Positions 6,460 to 12,040 of a stretch of DNA of 13,853 nucleotides are shown here, in pieces. The notes beneath the pieces were generated by a model. It did not search any database. It had not been told where the DNA came from and saw only the letters and a list, made by a program, of their open reading frames with translations. The translations under genes were made by a program, and so were the position numbers. Position 1 is the stretch's first letter. Each line of letters starts with the position of its first letter. Source of the stretch: JAAYBQ01 sp035403465 (GTDB lineage Bacteria > Spirochaetota > UBA4802 > UBA5550); contig DAONFG010000063.1 of assembly GCA_035403465.1 (NCBI GenBank), positions 1 to 13,853 of the forward strand, in the 5' to 3' direction.

Positions 6460-7660
6460 TCCTGCCCAGGATAAGGTGTCCCATCCTGTCCCTTTTTGTT
6501 TCAAGGTAGAATCTGTTCTCGTCGCGTGGCTGTACCTCAAGCGGGATCCTTCCTGTTACTTCAAGTCCGTATCCCTCGATACCTATTATTTTCTTCGGAT
6601 TGTTTGTTATCAGCTGGATTTTCCGCAGTCCAAGGTCAACAAGTATCTGCGCGCCAATACCGTAGTTACGCAGATCCGAAGGGAAACCCAGTTTCAGATT
6701 TGCCTCGACAGTGTCCATGCCCTTGTCCTGCAGGTGGTAGGCCTTGATCTTGTTGCCCAGGCCGATGCCACGTCCCTCCTGCCGCAGGTAGAGTATTACG
6801 CCGAACCCGTGTTTTTCGATATATTCCATTGCCGTATGAAGCTGTGATCCGCAGTCGCACCTGCGTGACCCGAACACGTCGCCGGTAAGGCACTCCGAGT
6901 GTACGCGTACCGGTACGTCCTTGTCCCCTTCGATGTCGCCTTTTATAAGCGCGATGTGAGTTTCATCACCGACTTCGTTCTCGAAAGCAAGGATTTTAAA
7001 ATCACCATAATCTGTGGGCATCAGGGCCTCGGAGATCCTGTGGACCAGTCTCTCCTTGTGCTGCCTGTATTTTATCAGGTCGGAAATTGTCGCGATCTTG
7101 AGCCCGTGCTTTGCTGCAAACTTATCAAGGTCAGGCCTGCGCGCCATTGATCCGTCATCATTCAGTATTTCGCATATAACGCCTGCAGGTTTGAGTCCCG
7201 CAAGGCGGGGAAGGTCAACTGATCCCTCGGTGTGTCCCGCCCTTACAAGCACGCCGCCCTTCCTGGCTGCAAGGGGGAATATATGGCCCGGTTTCCTGAG
7301 GTCATCGGGAACTGTGTTTTCATCCAGCAGGACCTGCACTGTTTTTGCCCTGTCGTGCGCGGATATTCCCGTAGTCGTCCCCTCTTTGGCATCAACTGAT
7401 ACTGTGAATGCCGTGCCGTACTTGTCGGTGTTGTCCTGAACCATAAGTTCAAGTCCAAGCGTTACCGCCCGTTTCTGGGTCATGGGAGCGCAGATAAGCC
7501 CGCGTCCGTGGGTGGCCATAAAGTTTATTACTTCAGGGGTGCAGTGTTCAGCTGCTATGACAATATCACCCTCGTTCTCCCTGTCCTCGTTATCAACAAG
7601 AACAATCATTTTACCGTTTCTTATATCTTCTATTACTTCAGGTATTGTGCTCGATTTCAT
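6452..7660 (-). CDS. ribBA: Bifunctional riboflavin biosynthesis protein (DHBP synthase / GTP cyclohydrolase II)
   Basis: This enzyme makes the two precursors of riboflavin. The N-terminal RibB domain (about 1-200) converts ribulose-5-phosphate to 3,4-dihydroxy-2-butanone-4-phosphate. The C-terminal RibA domain (about 205-400) opens GTP to the pyrimidine precursor. RibB motifs are DNEDRENEGD, TGISAHDRAKT and RAGHTEGSVDL. RibA shows the zinc cysteines in ECLTGDVFGSRRCDCG, followed by LRQEGRGIGL and the C-terminal SDLRNYGIGAQIL. At 402 aa the protein is full length. The ATG at 7660 has GGAG nine bases upstream. A TTG four codons earlier is less likely. An FMN riboswitch precedes the gene, so expression should fall when FMN is abundant. 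The downstream regulator overlaps it by 8 bp. Other riboflavin genes (ribD, ribE, ribH) are absent here. Confidence 0.97.
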   Translation of the reverse strand: MKSSTIPEVIEDIRNGKMIVLVDNEDRENEGDIVIAAEHCTPEVINFMATHGRGLICAPMTQKRAVTLGLELMVQDNTDKYGTAFTVSVDAKEGTTTGISAHDRAKTVQVLLDENTVPDDLRKPGHIFPLAARKGGVLVRAGHTEGSVDLPRLAGLKPAGVICEILNDDGSMARRPDLDKFAAKHGLKIATISDLIKYRQHKERLVHRISEALMPTDYGDFKILAFENEVGDETHIALIKGDIEGDKDVPVRVHSECLTGDVFGSRRCDCGSQLHTAMEYIEKHGFGVILYLRQEGRGIGLGNKIKAYHLQDKGMDTVEANLKLGFPSDLRNYGIGAQILVDLGLRKIQLITNNPKKIIGIEGYGLEVTGRIPLEVQPRDENRFYLETKRDRMGHLILGRNE

Positions 7661-7826
7661 ATGGTTCTCCAATGGTCATGTATTTAGACTGAAATTTTTA
7701 AACAACTAAAATTTAATTAAATGCTGCTGTGTTTTACATGGCAGTTCAGGGGGCTGGAGGATGCGGGAAAATGATAATACATCACGGGTTGTTGAATGCA
7801 GACGTGACCGACCCTGCGATTTATTT

Positions 7827-7960
7827 TCTCTTCCATCCGGACTTTAACCGTCGGCCCCGGAATTACACCGGGTCTGCTGACCCTGCACACATGCAGGCGC
7901 TCGCGGGCTTACCCTGTTTAAGGGAATACCGCCGGTGGGGGATTTCACCCCGCCCTGAGA
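7827..7960 (-). promoter_or_regulatory. FMN riboswitch (RFN element) upstream of ribBA
   Basis: Read on the minus strand from 7960, the leader shows the conserved RFN order: TCTCAGGGCGGGGTGAAAT, then CACCGGCGGTA, AGCCCGCGAGC, a variable hairpin, GGTCAGCAGACCCGGTG, then GGGGCCGACGGTTAAAGTC and the closing GGATGGAAGAGA near 7827. The outer P1 stem TCTC/GAGA is intact. The element binds FMN and typically represses riboflavin genes by termination or by hiding the ribosome site. Some 166 bases separate it from the ribBA start. I found no obvious stem plus T-run there, so translational control or an unrecognised platform is possible. Confidence 0.95.
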
Positions 7961-7969
7961 ACACGGGTC

Positions 7970-7998
7970 CATTAATCCGGCACCCCCTTTTCTGTCAA
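7970..7998 (-). promoter_or_regulatory. Candidate promoter of the riboswitch-ribBA operon
   Basis: A perfect TTGACA (minus strand, 7998-7993) lies about 17-18 bases before TTAATG/TAATGG, and transcription would start just ahead of the riboswitch. The -35 box and position are good, but the -10 match is poor, so the exact promoter is uncertain. Confidence 0.4.
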
Positions 7999-8040
7999 TA
8001 ATTAATAGTGAAATTTTACGATGGTGCGGAGTTGCGGGTC

Positions 8041-8085
8041 ATTATATAACCTGATAAAATACATGACTTTATCGGGTTATATAAT
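8041..8085. repeat. Long AT-rich hairpin, 18-bp stem
   Basis: ATTATATAACCTGATAAA (8041-8058) and TTTATCGGGTTATATAAT (8068-8085) pair over 18 positions, with one T-G wobble and a 9-base loop. It sits upstream of the ribBA promoter and left of the MITE-like element. It could act as a terminator or operator, or form part of a repeat. No gene ends immediately next to it. Confidence 0.65.
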
Positions 8086-8104
8086 TATTATGTGTAAATA
8101 ATAT

Positions 8105-8350
8105 GAGTCAGGCGTTTTTACAGAAAGTTTTGTATAAATTTATGTCATTTCGAACCCGACTTCTGATCTTCGGGTGAGAAATCTGAAAGTGCAGAGCGTT
8201 TTATTAATAGCCAAACCGCATATACTTAAATTTTGTCTGAGATTTCCCAGTCGCAACTGTATTGAATACACATAATCAATGCTGAATGCTCCATCGAAAT
8301 GACATTAAGCGGCAATATTCTGTCTGGTGATATATAAAATTGCCTGACTC
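8105..8350. mobile_element. MITE-like nested palindromic element (about 246 bp)
   Basis: GAGTCAGGC (8105-8113) and GCCTGACTC (8342-8350) are perfect terminal inverted repeats. Nested inside are ATGTCATTTCGA (8142-8153) against TCGAAATGACAT (8294-8305) and GAAATCT (8178-8184) against AGATTTC (8240-8246). A further local hairpin is ACCCGA/TCGGGT (8154-8175). The GTCATTTCGA...GAGAAATCT wording resembles a type of intergenic repeat seen in many bacteria. No open reading frame of note lies inside, so it would be non-autonomous. It ends 29 bases before the MBL-fold gene and may carry or disturb that gene's promoter. No clear target-site duplication is visible. Confidence 0.6.
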
Positions 8351-8379
8351 AAGCAAATAATTTTGGTACTGGTGACCTG

Positions 8380-9006
8380 ATGATTATTGAACAGATCCTT
8401 GTGGGGCAGATGGCAGTATTCTGCTATCTTGTTGGTAATCCCGAGAGCGGTGAAGCTGTACTCATTGACCCTGCATCGGAGTTTGATAAGATAAATGCTT
8501 TTATTGACAGGTATGGCCTTCGCATAACAAGGATTATCAATTCACACGGCCATTTTGACCACACATCGGGGAACAGCTATTTTTCCAGGATGACAGGGGC
8601 TGAACTTTGTATCCATGAGAATGACTCTATCTACCTGCATAAAAAAATTAACAGGCTTGCCGCGTTTATCAAGGGGGGCAGGGCAGTTAAGCAGAATATC
8701 AGGCTGCTCAAAGACGGAGATATGATTAATGTCGGGACGCGCCGGATCGAGGTTATTCACACACCGGGGCATACCCGTGGAAGCATATGCCTGCTGTGTG
8801 AAGGTAACCTCTTTACCGGGGATACACTTTTTACCGAGGGTATGGGGCGGGCCGATTTTGCGGACGGTTCAGAGAAGCAGATCATGGAATCCATAAAAAA
8901 CAGGATACTTACCCTGCCCGATGATACAAAGATCTGGCCCGGGCATCATTACGGGAGGTTTCCAGTAACAACGGTGCGCGAACAGAAAAGGTATTACGGA
9001 TTGTGA
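8380..9006 (+). CDS. MBL-fold metallohydrolase, glyoxalase II-like
   Basis: This is a 208-aa cytoplasmic metallo-beta-lactamase-fold hydrolase. The metal ligands are visible: SHGHFDH (His56, His58, Asp60, His61), HTPGHTRG (His131), GDTLF (Asp148) and the last His in WPGHH (His189). GDTLFTEGMGRADF and the PGHH end are typical of the hydroxyacylglutathione hydrolase group (GloB/YcbL-like), which cleaves thioesters such as S-lactoylglutathione. The length matches the short YcbL-type members, which lack the extra C-terminal helical domain of true GloB, so the natural substrate is uncertain. GGTGA lies four bases before the ATG. The gene stands alone between two repeat-rich spacers. Confidence 0.88.
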   Translation: MIIEQILVGQMAVFCYLVGNPESGEAVLIDPASEFDKINAFIDRYGLRITRIINSHGHFDHTSGNSYFSRMTGAELCIHENDSIYLHKKINRLAAFIKGGRAVKQNIRLLKDGDMINVGTRRIEVIHTPGHTRGSICLLCEGNLFTGDTLFTEGMGRADFADGSEKQIMESIKNRILTLPDDTKIWPGHHYGRFPVTTVREQKRYYGL

Positions 9007-9023
9007 AAATAATCAGCAGACGC

Positions 9024-9291
9024 ATGCCCTCATCCGGCCTTCCGGTCACCTTCTCCCGGATTGAATTCATGGGAATATTTTAAGCATGAACATTCAGGTC
9101 TGAATACTGCATGTCATCAATACAGGGAGAAGGGGTGCCATGAACAGTTCGTGCTGCACTTCCTCTCCCGGGCATGAGTGTCTGCACAACGCTAATGTCG
9201 CGTCGGGAGAGGTCGCTCTTCTGCTTCCATGCAGCCCCGCGACACTAAGGCATCCGTGCCTGTCGGGTGCCCGTAGGGCGGGTGAGGGCAT
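9024..9291. repeat. Composite palindromic repeat region in the 304-bp spacer
   Basis: The spacer between the MBL gene and acpS has no credible gene. ATGCCCTCATCC (9024-9035) is matched at 11 of 12 positions by the inverted GGGTGAGGGCAT (9280-9291). CACCTTCTCCC (9047-9057) is inverted, with a two-base interruption, in GGGAGAAGGGGTG (9125-9137). TGTCGCG (9196-9202) pairs with CGCGACA (9238-9244). The CCCTCATCCGGCC...CACCTTCTCCC wording is like common dispersed bacterial intergenic repeats. The region may be a degenerate MITE or two repeats side by side. Confidence 0.5.
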
Positions 9292-9310
9292 ACACAGTGG
9301 GCGTTCAGTT

Positions 9311-9664
9311 CTAATTCGTTTCAATAATCACAAAGGCCACGGCATAGTCAGTGTCATGGCTTATGGAGAGGTGGATCGTTCCCCCGCCTGAAATTTCCTG
9401 AATTGCATCACCTGAAAAATAAGGTTTACCGGAACTCTCATTAAGCACAGACACACTGCTCATGCTGAACTTCGCCCCGGTACTTTTTACAAGCGCCTCT
9501 TTTGCCGCGAACCTCCCGGCCACAAATAAATCGGAACCAGCTTTCGGGATACGATTGATCTCATCGCCGGATAATATTTTTTGCAGGAACCTTTCGCCGT
9601 GTTCATCCATAAGCCTCCGGATCCTTGCGACATGAACTATGTCTACGCCTGTACCTTTAATCAT
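9311..9664 (-). CDS. acpS: Holo-[acyl-carrier-protein] synthase
   Basis: AcpS transfers the 4'-phosphopantetheine arm of coenzyme A to a serine of apo-acyl carrier protein, which activates fatty-acid synthesis. The 117-aa length is normal. Motifs include GVDIV with Mg-binding Asp8, the family signature AGRFAAKEALVKS with Glu56, and the C-terminal SISHDTDYAVAFV. The start overlaps the end of the dus gene by 8 bp and has GAGG seven bases upstream, so the two are translationally coupled. Confidence 0.95.
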   Translation of the reverse strand: MIKGTGVDIVHVARIRRLMDEHGERFLQKILSGDEINRIPKAGSDLFVAGRFAAKEALVKSTGAKFSMSSVSVLNESSGKPYFSGDAIQEISGGGTIHLSISHDTDYAVAFVIIETN

Positions 9665-10598
9665 TATCTGCCTCGAGACTGCCCAGTATATCTATAATAT
9701 CTTCGTATGCTGAAGCCAGGACAATCCTGCCCCGTACTTTTGCGGCATTTTTAATTCCATGAATGTATTTAACAATATGCTTGCGCATCATGTGAATGCC
9801 CCACTCACCGTATTCATCGATCATCATCTTCAGGTGGACGCGAACCTGTTCCAGTATCTGCGCTGTAGAGGGTTTGTCACCGCTGAAAATCCACGGGTTG
9901 CCCAATGAACCGCGTCCGATCATAACGGCATCGCAGCCTGAGACCTTCATCATCTCGCCGGCCTTTTCGTATGAGTCGATGTCGCCGTTACCGATTACCG
10001 GCACTGTTGCCTTTGACTTTATCTCGCCAATAATGTTCCAGTCCGCATAGCCTTCATACTGCTGTTCCCTTGTGCGGCCGTGCACCGTGATGAAGGAAAC
10101 ACCGCCGTCCTGAAGCGCGCGGACAACCTCCATGTAGTTCTTTGATTTTTCGTCCCAGCCGGTACGTATTTTCGCTGTAACAGGGAGCTTTGTGCTTTTT
10201 ACAACGCTCTCTGTTACCCGGAATATCAGCGAAGGATCTTTAAGAAGCGCCGCGCCGTTGTTCGAACCGCAGACCTTGCGCGCAGGGCAGCCCATGTTAA
10301 TGTCAATTATGTCAGGATTCAGGGTTTCCACGATCGCCGCAGCCTGACCCATGGTATCGGGTATATGCCCGAATATCTGTATCGCGATTGGCCGTTCCGC
10401 GTCTGTGAATTTCAGGAGGTCAATGGTTTTAGGATTGGTGCGTACTATCCCCTCAACACTCACAAGTTCGGTCATGGTCATGCCGCAGCCGTGGCTTACG
10501 CATATCCGCCTGAACGGCGAGTCTGTGTAGCCTGCAATCGGTGCAAGTACGTAGGGGCTTTTCAGGATAGCCTTTCCAAGTTTAACAGATCTGTCCAT
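9657..10598 (-). CDS. dusB: tRNA-dihydrouridine synthase (DusB-like)
   Basis: This flavoenzyme reduces uridine to dihydrouridine in tRNA. The 313-aa TIM-barrel protein starts with PYVLAPIAGYTDSPFRR. It contains INMGCPARKV, whose Cys is the catalytic acid in Dus enzymes, then AKIRTGWDE, ITVHGRTREQQY, the FMN-phosphate binding GNGDI, and DAVMIGRGSLGNPWIF. The family is certain. DusB among the Dus subtypes is inferred from the wording and length. No convincing Shine-Dalgarno precedes the ATG at 10598. A TTGACA box lies about 36 bases upstream within a 16-bp repeat shared with the toxin-antitoxin promoter, but a good -10 is lacking. Confidence 0.93.
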   Translation of the reverse strand: MDRSVKLGKAILKSPYVLAPIAGYTDSPFRRICVSHGCGMTMTELVSVEGIVRTNPKTIDLLKFTDAERPIAIQIFGHIPDTMGQAAAIVETLNPDIIDINMGCPARKVCGSNNGAALLKDPSLIFRVTESVVKSTKLPVTAKIRTGWDEKSKNYMEVVRALQDGGVSFITVHGRTREQQYEGYADWNIIGEIKSKATVPVIGNGDIDSYEKAGEMMKVSGCDAVMIGRGSLGNPWIFSGDKPSTAQILEQVRVHLKMMIDEYGEWGIHMMRKHIVKYIHGIKNAAKVRGRIVLASAYEDIIDILGSLEADND

Positions 10599-10629
10599 GG
10601 GGTAATGATTGGGGCCCCGGTATGTGCTG

Positions 10630-10645
10630 TGTCAAGCATGTTTAG
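10630..10645. repeat. 16-bp direct repeat, copy 1
   Basis: TGTCAAGCATGTTTAG occurs here and again, identically and in the same orientation, at 11451-11466. The two copies bracket the HepT/MntA gene pair. On the minus strand this copy supplies a TTGACA box upstream of dus. Confidence 0.85.
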
Positions 10646-10687
10646 GCTTGGACATAAATGTAATGTTTTAAGCGGGAATTTTTCCGG

Positions 10688-10984
10688 TCAGAGTTTGCAG
10701 GGTACGCCTTCTTTTATTATTACCTGTCTGAATGAATCATCAACCCGGCCGGCATCAACAAGATCAACTGTATATGGTATATCAGATTCTGAAAATTCTT
10801 CATCAATAAATGAAAGCTTCTCAATGCTGATGACGCTATCGCCGAACACTGCAATGTCAATGTCAGAACCATGATGGGCTTTCCCCTTTGCCCGGGAACC
10901 ATATATAAGTATTTTTTCATTCCTGAAATATTTTTTCAGGATAGACTTAAGCTCATTGAAGTAGGCAGGTTCAAGATCAATCAT
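10688..10984 (-). CDS. mntA: MntA-type minimal nucleotidyltransferase, antitoxin
   Basis: This is a 98-aa nucleotidyltransferase-fold protein. It has the exact GSX10DXD motif (Gly29-Ser30, then Asp41 and Asp43) and a third acidic residue, Asp74 in YTVDLV, which together form the metal-binding triad of minimal nucleotidyltransferases. In characterised type VII toxin-antitoxin systems, MntA neutralises the HEPN RNase HepT by AMPylating a tyrosine. The ATG at 10984 overlaps the hepT-like stop region by 8 bp. A longer in-frame start at 11065 would lie entirely inside hepT and is unlikely. All catalytic residues are present, so the antitoxin is probably functional. The family assignment is strong. 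The antitoxin role is inferred from the pairing. Confidence 0.86.
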   Translation of the reverse strand: MIDLEPAYFNELKSILKKYFRNEKILIYGSRAKGKAHHGSDIDIAVFGDSVISIEKLSFIDEEFSESDIPYTVDLVDAGRVDDSFRQVIIKEGVPCKL

Positions 10985-11396
10985 TCCGTTCCACCAGAGT
11001 ATTGAGAAGTTTTTCGGCTTCAGGGAGAAATTGTGCGGAAAGATTACAGATTTCATCTGCGGCATTTTTATTGTATGTATGGGAGGTCATATTGCGGGCC
11101 TTATGAAAAATCATCCATTTTTCGAAATTATCAATCAGTTTGTATTCCATTCCCTTTCTGAAGAGGTCTTTCCTTGAAATTGAATCTATAAGAGAATAAC
11201 TTTCGTTTTCAGAGAGCCAGCGTTTGATGAATTTCCAGCAGAGTTCATATGTAAATTCAAAATTCTGAACAACCCCTGCCTTGAATACCGCGGCTGTTTT
11301 ATCATCAAGTGAAACCATGAAATTTGCGTCAGATGCAATAGCAACTGCATTTTTGAGTGATGAAACTGCATTCTGCAGCGCTGTAAGATCAAGCAT
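10977..11396 (-). CDS. hepT: HepT-type HEPN toxin (HI0074-like nucleotidyltransferase partner)
   Basis: This is a 139-aa all-helical protein of the HI0074/nucleotidyltransferase substrate-binding family, part of the HEPN superfamily. The HEPN active-site motif RX4HXY is intact as RNMTSHTY (Arg101, His106, Tyr108). In studied systems Arg and His carry out RNA cleavage, and the Tyr is the site of AMPylation by MntA. The upstream helix with FEFTYELCWKFIKRWL is typical of HI0074 relatives. GAGG sits seven bases before the ATG. It is the first gene of the pair, with the toxin ahead of the antitoxin. The cassette lies between two 16-bp direct repeats, which suggests horizontal acquisition. Toxicity itself is inferred. 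Confidence 0.85.
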   Translation of the reverse strand: MLDLTALQNAVSSLKNAVAIASDANFMVSLDDKTAAVFKAGVVQNFEFTYELCWKFIKRWLSENESYSLIDSISRKDLFRKGMEYKLIDNFEKWMIFHKARNMTSHTYNKNAADEICNLSAQFLPEAEKLLNTLVERND

Positions 11397-11427
11397 TCAA
11401 AGCCTCTTTTATTGCGGTTTGTATTTT

Positions 11428-11456
11428 AATCTAAATAAATCCTGGTGCCATGTCAA
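11428..11456 (-). promoter_or_regulatory. Promoter of the HepT/MntA pair
   Basis: On the minus strand, TTGACA (11456-11451) and TAGATT (11433-11428) are spaced by exactly 17 bases, about 32 bases before the hepT-like ATG. The -35 box lies inside the 16-bp direct repeat. Confidence 0.6.
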
Positions 11457-11466
11457 GCATGTTTAG
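11451..11466. repeat. 16-bp direct repeat, copy 2
   Basis: TGTCAAGCATGTTTAG, identical to 10630-10645. The copy-to-copy distance is 821 bp and spans the whole HepT/MntA module. Here it contributes the -35 box of that module's promoter. Confidence 0.85.
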
Positions 11467-11576
11467 TAAACATTTGATGTATCTTTCTGCCTGCAGAAAT
11501 ATCATAAATTTGTGGATTAATACTTGTTAATGAATAGGGGGAAAAAAATATGTGTATATTCATTACAAAGGTATGT

Positions 11577-12038
11577 ATGAAAAAATTCAGGATTTTAATT
11601 GTTCTTGCAGCTGTTTTTTTTACAGGCCAGACCTGTGCAGACAAGGCGGGAACCATGTATGATCAGGCACTGGTAAAGTGGAACAATGAGTCAATCAGGT
11701 CATATTATATAAAGGTAAACTACAGGGCATTCTCTCCACAGCAGGGCGAGTGGGAGCTTGAAGTTAAAGATGGGCAGGTAGTACGGGCATCATCCAGGGG
11801 TGTATGGGACGGAAAGTATCTTAAGCCCGCAGAGAGGTTCACTGTTGATTCAATCTTCAAGACTGCTGAAGCGGTAAAGTCAGGGAAAACAGATGGTCCC
11901 ATGGTTGTGAAAGCTGAGTTCAGTGAATCGATTCCGTATATAAAATCGGTAAGCCGCGTTAACAACGAAAAATTCAGGGGCAGCATGAAGAAGGATGCAG
12001 GTTTCAGTATTATTATACTGGAGTTCAGCCGGAGATAA
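11577..12038 (+). CDS. Exported DUF6174-like small protein
   Basis: This is a 153-aa exported protein. An N-terminal signal (KKFRI followed by a hydrophobic core to about residue 17) ends near GQTCAD. The Cys fits a lipobox poorly, so ordinary signal-peptidase cleavage after Ala is at least as likely. The mature part (W-N-x-x-S-I-x-S-Y-Y, a strand with EVKDGQVV, then FTVDSIFKTAEAV and a C-terminal strand) resembles DUF6174-type proteins of unknown function. I chose the ATG at 11577 for its AAGG box and compact signal peptide. The ATG at 11550 behind GGGGG is an alternative that adds nine residues. It sits two bases upstream of the M6 protease gene, so the two are co-translated and may act together outside the cytoplasm. 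Confidence 0.68.
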   Translation: MKKFRILIVLAAVFFTGQTCADKAGTMYDQALVKWNNESIRSYYIKVNYRAFSPQQGEWELEVKDGQVVRASSRGVWDGKYLKPAERFTVDSIFKTAEAVKSGKTDGPMVVKAEFSESIPYIKSVSRVNNEKFRGSMKKDAGFSIIILEFSRR

Positions 12039-12040
12039 TC

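Noticed and set aside
6338..6847. Plus-strand open reading frame of 169 codons
   Set aside because: It is antisense to the receiver domain and the RibA domain, and has no recognisable protein features.
7729..8001. Plus-strand open reading frame of 90 codons upstream of ribBA
   Set aside because: It is the complement of the FMN riboswitch and its leader. The conserved RNA explains the sequence, and no ribosome site or protein motif supports it.
8041..8350. CRISPR array
   Set aside because: The repeats here are inverted and nested, not regularly spaced direct repeats, and no cas gene is present.
9140..9391. Plus-strand open reading frame in the spacer after the MBL gene
   Set aside because: It covers palindromic repeats and the 3' end of acpS. 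Its composition follows the repeats rather than coding sequence.
10365..10874. Plus-strand open reading frame of 169 codons
   Set aside because: It runs antisense across the start of dus, the intergenic repeat and mntA. Both minus-strand genes have intact catalytic motifs.
10630..11466. Insertion sequence flanked by target-site duplications
   Set aside because: No transposase or terminal inverted repeats lie between the 16-bp repeats. The content is a toxin-antitoxin pair.
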